NCBI GenBank assembly: GCA_003577005.1
Contig: QEUW01000099.1
Location: 1 to 19,986, forward strand
Direction: 5' to 3'
DNA: 19,986 nt
DNA from: Chloroflexota bacterium
GTDB taxonomy: Bacteria; Chloroflexota; Anaerolineae; Caldilineales; Caldilineaceae
This document shows, in pieces, positions 8,167 to 16,500 of the stretch (its first letter is position 1; each line of letters begins with the position of its first letter). A program made the position numbers and the translations under genes. The notes under the pieces were generated by a model. That model was not told where the DNA came from. It was given only the letters and a program-made list of their open reading frames with translations, and searched no databases.

Positions 8167-8220
8167 AAAGAGGTGGGGTTTGCGGACCAGAAGTCCGAAA
8201 TCCCACCTCTTTTTCTTTCG
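8167..8220 (+). terminator. Strong hairpin terminator between converging genes
   Basis: AAAGAGGTGGG pairs with CCCACCTCTTT, and the stem continues through GTTT/AAAT and CGGAC/GTCCG around a CAGAA loop, about 20 bp with one bulge. TTTTTCTTTC follows on the plus strand. On the minus strand the exit sequence CTTTGCTGTTTA is also T-rich, so the hairpin may serve both the LysM-FAS1 gene and the methyltransferase gene that ends at 8233. Confidence 0.85.
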
Positions 8221-8232
8221 TTTTTACAGCTT

Positions 8233-9417
8233 CTAAAGAGCCGGCACTACTTTGGCTTTCACTCCCATTGCTCCCAGCGTTTGCTCGACTTCGGCCAGAT
8301 AGACAGGGTTCATCACCAAAACAACATCCGGGGCGTACGTTTGCAGAAAGGACGGGGACTTGATAGACTGGCCGGCGCCGGTGATGTACATGCCCTGTTT
8401 GCGAGGGTTGATATCCACGGCGTACTCGATCTGCCCGGCTGAGCCCAGGGTATTCAAGAAGGTGATCCCTTTGGAGCCAGCGCCCCAGACCACCACTTTT
8501 TGACCAGCCTGACGCCAACCGGCCAGCTTTTCTCGCTCCTGGGCTATCTTTTCCTCGTATCGTCTGGCAAAATGGGCCACATCCTGCGCCAGCGCGGCAA
8601 CTTCCTCATCCTTGTGATACATCTGAGTCGTGGCGGCTGGCGTAGCCTCAATGCATAGAAATTGCCCAGCAAACGTTGTTCGGACGTTGTGAACTTGAAA
8701 GTCGCATACCGTGAAGAGATATGCCAACGAATGAGCGGTAAAATATGAACAGTGCTCGTAAATAATGTCCCAAATCGCCAGGTCTTGCAGGGTAAAGAGG
8801 GCGTTGGGCACTTCGCAGAAGACGGCACACCGCGACCGGTCGCCGATGGTGCGGCGTAGCATGCTTACAAAATCATGCGGGGCAGCGATGTGCTCCAGCG
8901 TGTGGCGGCTGCTGATAAAGTCGGCGGGCAGGTGCGCATACTGCTCTGAATAGTAATCCTGGATAAAGGTAACGCGCCCGTCGGCCTCCTCTGTGCCGGG
9001 GGCGGGTGCGTAACTAGGGTCGATACTGACCCCGCGGTTGTCACCCAGTTCGCAGAGCAGCTTGAGGAAATCACCCTTGCCGCCGCCAATGTCGATCAGT
9101 TGTTTGTGGCGTAGCCCATGCCGCTCCACAAGATCCGCCGCCAGCCCAGTGATATACTGTTGGAAGTGGGGCGAAAAATGCAGCGAGTTCTCGTACTCCT
9201 CGCTATACTCCATGAGAGTCGGGTCAAAATCGGGGTTGAAGATGTGCCCACAGCGCGGGCAGAAGGCCAACCGGATATCCACGCGCGGTGCAGCGAGGGC
9301 GCGTTCACGCGTCGGCCAGAGCACGTTGCAGATCACGGGGACGTGGGGCACTTCGACAAAAACGGTTGCGCCGGGCGTGTGGCAGACCGTACAGACGCCG
9401 GGTTGCTGATTCATCAT
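8233..9417 (-). CDS. SAM-dependent C-methyltransferase, NDP-deoxysugar type
   Basis: The 394-aa protein has the three-part layout of sugar 3-C-methyltransferases (TylC3-like). An N-terminal zinc-binding domain holds CTVC near residue 9 and CPRCGHIFN near 53. A Rossmann SAM-binding core follows, with LIDIGGGKGDF at about 108-118, an acidic VSIDPSY and SSRHTLEHI. The C-terminal domain has a second nucleotide-fold signature, VVVWGAGSKGITFLN, near 310. Length and order agree with the family (about 400-410 aa). It would methylate C-3 of a 4-keto-deoxyhexose nucleotide; the exact substrate cannot be read from the sequence. AGGA lies 8 bases before ATG 9417; ATG 9414 is also possible. It follows the epimerase gene by 33 bases, so the two are co-transcribed. 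Confidence 0.88.
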   Translation of the reverse strand: MMNQQPGVCTVCHTPGATVFVEVPHVPVICNVLWPTRERALAAPRVDIRLAFCPRCGHIFNPDFDPTLMEYSEEYENSLHFSPHFQQYITGLAADLVERHGLRHKQLIDIGGGKGDFLKLLCELGDNRGVSIDPSYAPAPGTEEADGRVTFIQDYYSEQYAHLPADFISSRHTLEHIAAPHDFVSMLRRTIGDRSRCAVFCEVPNALFTLQDLAIWDIIYEHCSYFTAHSLAYLFTVCDFQVHNVRTTFAGQFLCIEATPAATTQMYHKDEEVAALAQDVAHFARRYEEKIAQEREKLAGWRQAGQKVVVWGAGSKGITFLNTLGSAGQIEYAVDINPRKQGMYITGAGQSIKSPSFLQTYAPDVVLVMNPVYLAEVEQTLGAMGVKAKVVPAL

Positions 9418-9450
9418 GCACGTTGTCCTGTGTCGCGCATTTGGCTACTC

Positions 9451-9987
9451 TTATGGCAGCCGGGCTGGATCGATCTGGTCAAGCGCGGGCAACAGCTGGT
9501 CCCGTTCAGAGAGAAGCGGGTTACTGATACCCCAGGGCAAGGCCAGGGTCGGATCATTCCAGACGACACCCAGTTCATCCTCACGGTTATAGTACTGGTC
9601 CACCACATAGATCAAGGTGGCGTCGGTCAAGGCGACAAAGCCATGCGCAACACCAGGGGGGATAAAAACGCCCAGTGGATTCTGCTCGCCGATCTCAAAA
9701 ACCTGGCTGGCGCCAGAGGTGGGGGATGTTCGGCGCAGATCGGCCAACCCGACTCGCACCCGGCCCACTGGCACATACCAGTAATCCACCTGGCGAAAAT
9801 GATAGTGTAAGCCCCGCAGCACGCCAGCCCGGCTGTCGCTGCGGTTGCTCTGAAGCGCCGCCCACGTACGTTCGGGAAACCACTCCTTGCGGAAGGTTTC
9901 CATAAAACGTCCTCGTTCATCCTCAAAAACCTGGAGTTGGACAAATTTCAATCCCGCGATCTGATCCGACTCGCTGATACATGCCAT
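9451..9987 (-). CDS. dTDP-4-dehydrorhamnose 3,5-epimerase (RmlC) family protein
   Basis: The 178-aa product has the normal RmlC cupin length and landmarks: FEDERGRFMETFR near the N-terminus, VLRGLHYHF carrying the expected catalytic His, GVFIPPGVAHGFVAL, YVVDQYYN and WNDPTLALPW. The family epimerises C-3 and/or C-5 of dTDP-4-keto-6-deoxyhexoses in the cytoplasm. The segment after the catalytic His reads QVDYWYVPVGRVRVGLADLR, where typical RmlC has QxKLVxVxxG, so the usual substrate-contacting Lys is absent. It may be a 3-epimerase or act on another sugar. The next gene is a sugar C-methyltransferase, which fits a branched-deoxysugar pathway. A GGGGAAG sequence sits 10 bases before the ATG, and a strong promoter lies at 10043-10071. 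Confidence 0.9.
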   Translation of the reverse strand: MACISESDQIAGLKFVQLQVFEDERGRFMETFRKEWFPERTWAALQSNRSDSRAGVLRGLHYHFRQVDYWYVPVGRVRVGLADLRRTSPTSGASQVFEIGEQNPLGVFIPPGVAHGFVALTDATLIYVVDQYYNREDELGVVWNDPTLALPWGISNPLLSERDQLLPALDQIDPARLP

Positions 9988-10042
9988 ACGGATTCTGCTT
10001 CCCCGCTCTCGTATCTAATGCGCGCTCCGTGCGCTCGCTTCG

Positions 10043-10071
10043 ATAATACCAGAGTCTACTGGCGCTGTCCA
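10043..10071 (-). promoter_or_regulatory. Promoter of the epimerase-methyltransferase operon
   Basis: On the minus strand TGGACA (5 of 6) is followed after 17 bases by TATTAT (5 of 6). TGG immediately before the -10 gives an extended -10 (TGn). The start would be near 10036, about 50 bases before ATG 9987. It lies in the 134-base gap after the stop of the upstream giant gene. Confidence 0.75.
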
Positions 10072-10121
10072 CTGGCGCACCTCATTCGGTAAAAGCAGAA
10101 GAACGTCCGCTGATCACCACC

Positions 10122-13100
10122 TTACCGGGTACTGATGACCGGCAGGTAGAACAGATAGCCAGCATCTGCCAGCGCAAAGATGGCCTGGTAGACCCTGATG
10201 TCTGGGATCACCACCTGGATCGTCGGTGTATCAAGCTGGTCGATGCTGCCAACTGTGCTCTCGCGAACCTCCCAGCGGACAAAGATCCACCCGGTATCGG
10301 GCACGGCCGTCAGGGTCACAATCTGGCCGGTAGCATAGGTTGGCCCAGGTGGTTCTTGGATGACCCGCCCCCCTACCGTTGTGACAATCGATGGCGCAGA
10401 CGCCCCGGCGGTTTGTGTGGCCGTGGGCGGTGCGGTGGGGGTTACCGTAGAGCCTGGGTCGGGTGTGGCGGCGCCGGTCGGTGTTGGCGCTCCCGTGTTC
10501 GGCGGTGTCGATGGTGCGGTAGCTGCCGGTGTTTCGTCTGGGTCAGGTTCGCCCGTGGGACTGGGTGTAGTGCCAGGGTCAGGATCATCCGTGGCGGCGG
10601 GGGTCGTCCCAAGTGAAACGGTGTTTGTAGCATTTGGGGTAGCTGTACTGCTGGGGGTGAGGGTTAACGTGGCCGTATCTGTTGCCGTGGCATCTGGCTC
10701 GGCTTCGACCGTAGCGGTAGGGGGCGGTGTCGGTGGCAAAGTGGCGGTAATATCCGGCTCGCTGGTGTTTGTTGGGGTAAAGGTGGGTGTGGGCGTTGCA
10801 GCGACAAAGTTGGCAACAATGTTGTGGCTGCTATTCATTACCAGCGTGACCGGGCTGACACTTCCGCTCAGCGTTCCACCCCAGCCGGTAAAGAGCCAAC
10901 CATCGGCGGCGTTTGCAGCCACTGTTACGCTTTCGCCATGCGTGTACGATACTTTGAGCGGATCGACCGTGATGGTTCCACTGCCGTTGACGCTTGTGGT
11001 CAGCGTATGAGTTGTCAATGAAAAGATCGCGGTCGCAATTTGCTCGCCACTGATCACAAGCGGGGCAGGATTGGTTGTACCGCTTAGACTGCCTGACCAG
11101 TTGGCAAAGTTCCAACCCGGGGCGGGTGCAGCCGTTACTGTGATCACTTGACCACAAGTGTAGTGCTGCTGGTCTGGATGCAACAAGATTGCGCCATTGC
11201 CCACGACGTTGAGCACCGGTCGTAGCCCTGGGTCTTCAGGATGGATGGGCGCGGTGCTGGTAACGAAATAGTCGATTGCCACCGAGTGGGCCGGCGCTGC
11301 GGCACCGCCTGTGTTTGCAGCAAAAAGCCCTACTTTGTTGACCGTCAGCGCCTGAGCAAAGCTATGGTGAAGGCTCCAGTTGATCCCATCGAGCGAATAC
11401 ATTTGCGTCCACTGGTTGCCGACCCGGCTGACACGCATGTAGCGCGGGTGATCCACCGGGACAATGGTCCTCCGCACGTCACTGGCGCTCCCGTCGATGA
11501 TCCGGCCAATGTACACCCTCGTGGCAGTATCGCGGCGGAAGTCAAAACGCAACAGATTGTTGACATCTTGTTCGATCAGAACACCCTGCGCCTGGCCGCT
11601 CGTGTTGACGATGGAGTCGAACTTCACCTCCAGTTCAAAATCACCGCTAGGCGCTACTTGCAACAGCCGGGGCGCTGTGTAGATACCGGCCCCCGCATCG
11701 TGGTCAATGCCACCAGGTGTGGTGATAAGCGCACGAGTTCCGTCGAAGGCCAACGAACTGTCACCGAGTGGATCGACAAAATCCCACGGTCCATCCCCCT
11801 GCTGGCAACGGTTGAAACTGTCTGACGCCAGTTCCACCGCTGGGATAAAGGTGGCCGTCACATCTCTGGCGGCGGTGAGTGTGAGTGCCGCAGGGTTGGC
11901 ATTGCCCGTCAGACCGCCGCTCCAACTGCCGAGCATATGACCAGGGGCGCCAGTAGCCGGAAGACGCACATACTGGCCGTGCGGATAGTCGGGCAGATCG
12001 GGGATGCGAGCTACTGTGCCGTTGCCAACCGTGTTGACGGTCAGGGTATGTCTGGCCGGCTCCAGCGGCGTGACCGTCACTGCGCCAAAGCTGGCATCGA
12101 CATGGTGGGCCACCAGCATGACAGAGCCCGTAGGTGGCTCGTTGGCGCGGCCCTGGGCCGTCATATCCCACTCAGCCGGCTCATCCCCGTTGGCCGGCCA
12201 GTGTTTGAAGCGATAGGTGGCGCCGGCGCCGGGGTTTGACTCGACACGCAGCTTAAAGGTGTAGAGGACGCCAAACTGGGGAGCAAGATCGGTGCGGGTA
12301 GCCAGGGCGCTGTTGGCAAAACCGACCATCTGTTGTCCTACTGAAATTTCGTTATTGCTCCGCGACCAACGAAACCAGGCGAGTGCGCCCAAATTGCGCC
12401 AGCCCATGCGCGGCTGTTCGTTTGTCTCCTGATAATGACCGGTCCACCGCGCCAGAATGCCGACCCCCGGCCCGTTGCTAGGGCTGCGAAAGCCGTTTGC
12501 GTCGATGCTGTGGATGATCACCGGCACCGTGACTTCATAATCGGTCCACGTGTTGTCACCGATCGCAACCAGGCGGTCGTAGGCAAAGACCAGCGGACGT
12601 AGCATATTGTCCTGAATAGCCCACTGGCCATCCACCACTTGTGCGATCTGCTGGATGTTGGTTGCCGTACCCCAGTCGGCGGTGTAGGGCAGCGCCCAGG
12701 TGTTGCCGGGCTGATAGTTGAGTTGGACAACCTGTACTGAATGGTTGCCAAGCACGTTGGTTGCAGTCAGGACTACCTGATGGACGCCACCAGGCAACGA
12801 CTGTGTATCTAGTTCAACTGCAAAATCACCTGGTTCGGCCAGCCGCCGGGTATCTGGGCCGAGCGAGAGAGATTGAGGGGGGCCGCCATTGAGCGAATAG
12901 ACGAGCGACGCAATGCCTGCTGAATCCTGAACATTGCCCAGAATATTGATCCAGCGTTGCGGGTTGCCCAGTTGACCAAAACTTTGATTCTGCCCATACC
13001 AGATGTCGATCACCGGTGTCGAAGCAGGTGCAAGCGCTTCGACGGCGGCTTGTGGGGCGGCTTGTGGTGGGCGGGCAAAGACCGGATCAGCCACCGGGAC

Positions 13101-13349
13101 GCCTGCCGGGAGCATGGGCTTGTCGGGTTCGCCCTCGGCCAGCTCGGCGGCGGCTGCCGGGGAGAGTTGTTCATCCACCGGCCTGGTTACCGGCTCGGTT
13201 ACCAGAGCGGATGGCTCAGTCTCGGCGCCACTACTGTATAACCCAACCGGTAGCGGGGCGGCGACCAGCGTGTGCCCAACGCCAAACAGCACGAGGCAAA
13301 ATATCGTCAACAGCGTCAGGTGAAGCCAGAAATGTCGTTGTCTCTTCAT
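10122..13349 (-). CDS. Secreted multi-domain protein with InlB-like repeats and LamG-like modules
   Basis: The 1075-aa protein begins with a signal peptide (about 1-30). Next come a Pro/Ala/Glu-rich stretch to 105, an Ig-like segment at 108-212, and a concanavalin/LamG-like domain at about 223-427 (DYEVTVPVIIHSID, GVGILARWTGH). An InlB-B-like repeat follows at 430-500, then a second LamG-like module at 508-710 (SDSFNRC, DPLGDS, DYFV). Two more InlB-like repeats lie at 712-853 (GWNFANWSGSLSG, GWLFTGWGGTLSG). A Thr/Pro/Ala/Asp linker covers 855-985, and a fourth repeat 988-1060 (GWIFVRW). The tail is GYLFYLPVISTR. No enzyme active site is visible, so a carbohydrate-binding or adhesive surface role is inferred. 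It is a paralogue of the larger gene upstream on the same strand. No clear Shine-Dalgarno precedes ATG 13349; only 16 bases separate it from an inverted-repeat element. Confidence 0.88.
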   Translation of the reverse strand: MKRQRHFWLHLTLLTIFCLVLFGVGHTLVAAPLPVGLYSSGAETEPSALVTEPVTRPVDEQLSPAAAAELAEGEPDKPMLPAGVPVADPVFARPPQAAPQAAVEALAPASTPVIDIWYGQNQSFGQLGNPQRWINILGNVQDSAGIASLVYSLNGGPPQSLSLGPDTRRLAEPGDFAVELDTQSLPGGVHQVVLTATNVLGNHSVQVVQLNYQPGNTWALPYTADWGTATNIQQIAQVVDGQWAIQDNMLRPLVFAYDRLVAIGDNTWTDYEVTVPVIIHSIDANGFRSPSNGPGVGILARWTGHYQETNEQPRMGWRNLGALAWFRWSRSNNEISVGQQMVGFANSALATRTDLAPQFGVLYTFKLRVESNPGAGATYRFKHWPANGDEPAEWDMTAQGRANEPPTGSVMLVAHHVDASFGAVTVTPLEPARHTLTVNTVGNGTVARIPDLPDYPHGQYVRLPATGAPGHMLGSWSGGLTGNANPAALTLTAARDVTATFIPAVELASDSFNRCQQGDGPWDFVDPLGDSSLAFDGTRALITTPGGIDHDAGAGIYTAPRLLQVAPSGDFELEVKFDSIVNTSGQAQGVLIEQDVNNLLRFDFRRDTATRVYIGRIIDGSASDVRRTIVPVDHPRYMRVSRVGNQWTQMYSLDGINWSLHHSFAQALTVNKVGLFAANTGGAAAPAHSVAIDYFVTSTAPIHPEDPGLRPVLNVVGNGAILLHPDQQHYTCGQVITVTAAPAPGWNFANWSGSLSGTTNPAPLVISGEQIATAIFSLTTHTLTTSVNGSGTITVDPLKVSYTHGESVTVAANAADGWLFTGWGGTLSGSVSPVTLVMNSSHNIVANFVAATPTPTFTPTNTSEPDITATLPPTPPPTATVEAEPDATATDTATLTLTPSSTATPNATNTVSLGTTPAATDDPDPGTTPSPTGEPDPDETPAATAPSTPPNTGAPTPTGAATPDPGSTVTPTAPPTATQTAGASAPSIVTTVGGRVIQEPPGPTYATGQIVTLTAVPDTGWIFVRWEVRESTVGSIDQLDTPTIQVVIPDIRVYQAIFALADAGYLFYLPVISTR
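10400..10800. repeat. Low-complexity Thr/Pro linker-coding DNA
   Basis: This stretch inside the 1075-aa gene is strongly strand-biased (G/T-rich on plus). On the minus strand it codes for about 130 residues of Thr, Pro, Ala, Ser and Asp with TPTPT-like and DPDP-like units. It is a flexible, probably O-glycosylated spacer between repeats three and four, and a likely site of length change. Confidence 0.7.
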
Positions 13350-13365
13350 ACCTGATACTTATAGG

Positions 13366-13441
13366 AGTTACGCAGTTGGATGCGTTCCCCAGAGGTGCAA
13401 CGCACTTTGCAAGTGCATCGCACCGGAGCAACTGCGTAACT
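13366..13441. repeat. Compound inverted-repeat element (REP/MITE-like)
   Basis: Outer arms AGTTACGCAGTTG (13366-13378) and CAACTGCGTAACT (13429-13441) are perfect 13-bp reverse complements. Inside lies a second hairpin, GGTGCAACGCACTT (13394-13407) with AAGTGCATCGCACC (13411-13424), 12 of 14 paired around TGC. The inner hairpin matches the palindrome at 1180-1210 in sequence. There is no coding content. Confidence 0.75.
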
Positions 13442-13466
13442 TCTAACTTGTTTTGTTTATCTCGTG

Positions 13467-13523
13467 AAAAAGAGTTCGCACGCCCTTGGGCAACCTCCAT
13501 TTGTACAAGGGCGTGCGAACTCT
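13467..13523 (-). terminator. Terminator of the 1853-aa surface protein gene
   Basis: The arms at 13471-13488 and 13506-13523 (AGAGTTCGCACGCCCTTG and its exact complement) form a perfect 18-bp stem with a 17-base loop. On the minus strand the stem ends in a run of five T (13471-13467). It lies about 70 bases past the stop at 13596 and before the next minus-strand gene, as expected of a rho-independent terminator. Confidence 0.8.
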
Positions 13524-13595
13524 GTGACCGGATTGATTTTGCTTGTTGTTTCCCGTTGCGCAATCGTCAATAGGCGATGGTTGAAAGGCCCAACC

Positions 13596-16500
13596 TTATG
13601 GCTGGGAGACGACGGGCAGGTAGACGATATTGCTGCCGGCCGACGCTTGCTCACGGAACCTAGGTTCGTAGGTCTTGTGGCCGTCGATGATGATAGCCAA
13701 CGGGTTGTCGGTAGTGCCCGGCGCGGCAGCGGTCACAGCGCCATGGACCTGCCATTCCACAAACTCCCAACCCTCGTTGGGCGCCGCAGTCAGTGCCACC
13801 TCATCACCCACCTGATAGATCTCTTTGACCGGGGTGACCGTCACCTGACCATTGGGGCTGGCGACGATAAAGCCAGCCGTGCTGGCGCCGAAGTGGGCAG
13901 TGATGTTCTTGTTGGCATCAACGGCCAACGATTGGGGATTCTCGGCGCTGCTAAGGTCACCGCTCCATTCCAGGAAGAGCCAGCCCGGCCCTGCTGTCGC
14001 CGTGACGGTCACGACCTCGCCGGGTTGATAGTGATCCTGTTGCGGCGTGAGCGTCACGCTGCCGTTGCCTACCACTGCGGCCGTCAGCGTAAAGAGACTC
14101 TGCGACTCGGGCACAAAGGTGGCCTGGACGCTCAGGTCCTGTTCCGCCGTCACCTGTACCTGAGGTTGTGCGCCGGTTACATCACCACTCCAGCCGCTGA
14201 AGACCCAACCCGGTTGCGCTTGGGCTGTCAGGGTCACCACCTCGCCAGGGCTGTATCGTTCCTTGTCGGGCTGCTTGCTCACCGTTCCTTGACCGGCCAC
14301 CGTGACTTTCACCTCATAGAGCACCTCGGCGAAGACCGCAGTCACCGTCACCCCTTTGCGGAACAGGATCGTCAGCGGATTGGCGTCCCCAAGGCTGCGC
14401 ACACCCTGCGGAGTATGTTCGTCCCAACGAATGAAGCGCCAACCCGCTGCGGGCGCCGCCGTCAATTCGACCGGGTTCCCACAGTCCACGTTTCTGGTCA
14501 CCTCACCCTGGCCCACCACCTCGGTAGGCAGGATATTGGCCCGCGGGTCATCAGCCGGCAGGGGTTTTGCCAGGTTGACGAAGTAATCTACCACGGCCGT
14601 GTGAGCTGGGGCCGGTTTGCCCGAGACACTGGCATTGCCCACAAAGGGCCCCACCTGATTGACTACCAGCCGGTGGGTGAAAGTCAGGGCATCTTCCGTC
14701 TCCCATTCACCATCCCCTGTGCGATACCAGAAGGTCCAGTTGTCCCCTACCCGCTGCACACGTAGCCCCAGCGGCGCTTCACCTGCCACCGCTACCTTTG
14801 CCCGTGCTTGCGGTGTTTGCGTACCTCGTAACACACCCACGAAGAAATAGGTGGTAGACCCTTCACGCTGGAAGTTAACGCGCAGCGCCCGGCTCTCATC
14901 CTCCTTGAACAACAGCCCTTGCAGTTGGATGCGCTCGCTCACACCTGTGTTGAACTGTGCCATCACCTCAAAATCCTGGTCATCAACCTGCTGTACCAGG
15001 TGCGGCGCCTCGATGCCATTTCGCCAGAGGTCATGTGGCACCCCGCCGGGCACCGAGAGCCGGATCTCTTCACCCGTCATCTGCGGCGGCGGAGCATCAC
15101 CCAACGGGTCGATCCATGTCCAAACATTGGTGCTGTAGGCACAGTGGTTGAAATCATCGGACTGCAACTCGCCACCAAAGAGTGTCTGTTCGGTAAAGGT
15201 TGCCGTGACCGACTTGTTACCGTTTATTTCGAGGATGGCCGGGTTGGCATCGCCGCTCAGATCGCCGCTCCAGCCCGTAAAGAGCCAGTCGAGATCGGGC
15301 ACGGCCAAAAGCTCGACCTCTTCGCCGGTAGCATACACTGTTTTGACTGGTTTGATCTGCACCTGACCCTGACCGACTACCTGAGTCGCCAATATTCCCG
15401 TAGTCTGGGCAAAGTTGGCGACGATGCTCTTGTTGCTGTCCAACTCAATGGTAACGGGGGTGGCGTCGCCGCTGAGATCGCCGCTCCAGCCAGTGAAGAG
15501 CCATCCCTCTCCTGCCGTGGCCGTAAGCGTCACCTGTTCTTTGTACTGATACGTCTCTTTGAGTGGGCTAACCGTCACGGTGCCGTTGCCATTGCTGTTG
15601 ATGGAAAGGGTCGGGGCGAGCGGTACAAAGGTAGCCGTCACGTTCTTGTTGCCGTTGACCGTCAAGGTGGTCTGGCCGTTGGCTCCGTCCAGATCGCCGC
15701 TCCACCCTGCAAAGGTCCAACCTGGATTGGGTAGCGCCGTTACCGTGACCTCTGCACCCAAGTGATAAAACTCCTGATTGGGCGCCAGTGTGATCGAACC
15801 GCTACCGATGACGTTGCTGATGATCGTGTAAGGGGTCTGGGCAAAGGTAGCCTGGAGCGTCGTATCGCCGGTTATCAGCAGCGACTGCGGATTCGCATCC
15901 CCGTCAAGCGCACCGCTCCAGCCCGTGAAGACCCAGCCAGCATCGGGTTCGGCCGTGACGGTCACTTCGTCATCGTAGAAATATTTTTCTTTGGCAGGTT
16001 CTCGTTTTACGCTGCCGCCGCCGGTCGGCACCGTAATCGCCAACGTGTACTCGTCGCGCACGAAAGTGGCCGTGATCGCTTTCGAGCTGTCCATCGTAAC
16101 AGCCATTGTTGGAGTTGTCGCACTGCTGGCGCCGCTCCAACCCATGAAGGTCCAGCCGGGTTCGGTGATGGCGGTCAGCGTAACTACCTCGCCCGCCATA
16201 TAGGCTGGCTTCTGGGGGGTTATCTGCACCTCGCCACCGGCACCGACCACATTGACCGTGAGTGTGTTGAGCGGCAGAAACGTGGCTGTGACTGTCTTGT
16301 TGCTGTCGATTGTTACAAGCAAAGGTGTGGCGGTGGAGACGACATCACCGGTCCAGCCGGCAAAGTACCAACCATCGGCGGCTGTAGCTGTGAGTGTCAC
16401 CTGCTCGCCATCTAGATACTCTGCCTGTTGGGGGGAGAGGGTAATCTGACCCTGGCCAATTTGGTTGACAGTCAGATTAAAGATTTGTTGGAAAGTGGCG

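Noticed and set aside
1236..9996. Shared word ATACGGATTCT at 1236 and 9986 as a repeat end
   Set aside because: Eleven bases shared in a 20-kb window is expected by chance many times over, and the flanks do not align.
13464..14765. Open frame of 433 codons on the plus strand
   Set aside because: It lies opposite the giant InlB-repeat gene, has no ribosome site, signal or domain, and repeats with the period of the opposite-strand repeats. It is a shadow of biased codon use, as are the plus-strand frames at 14919-15734 and 15762-16415.
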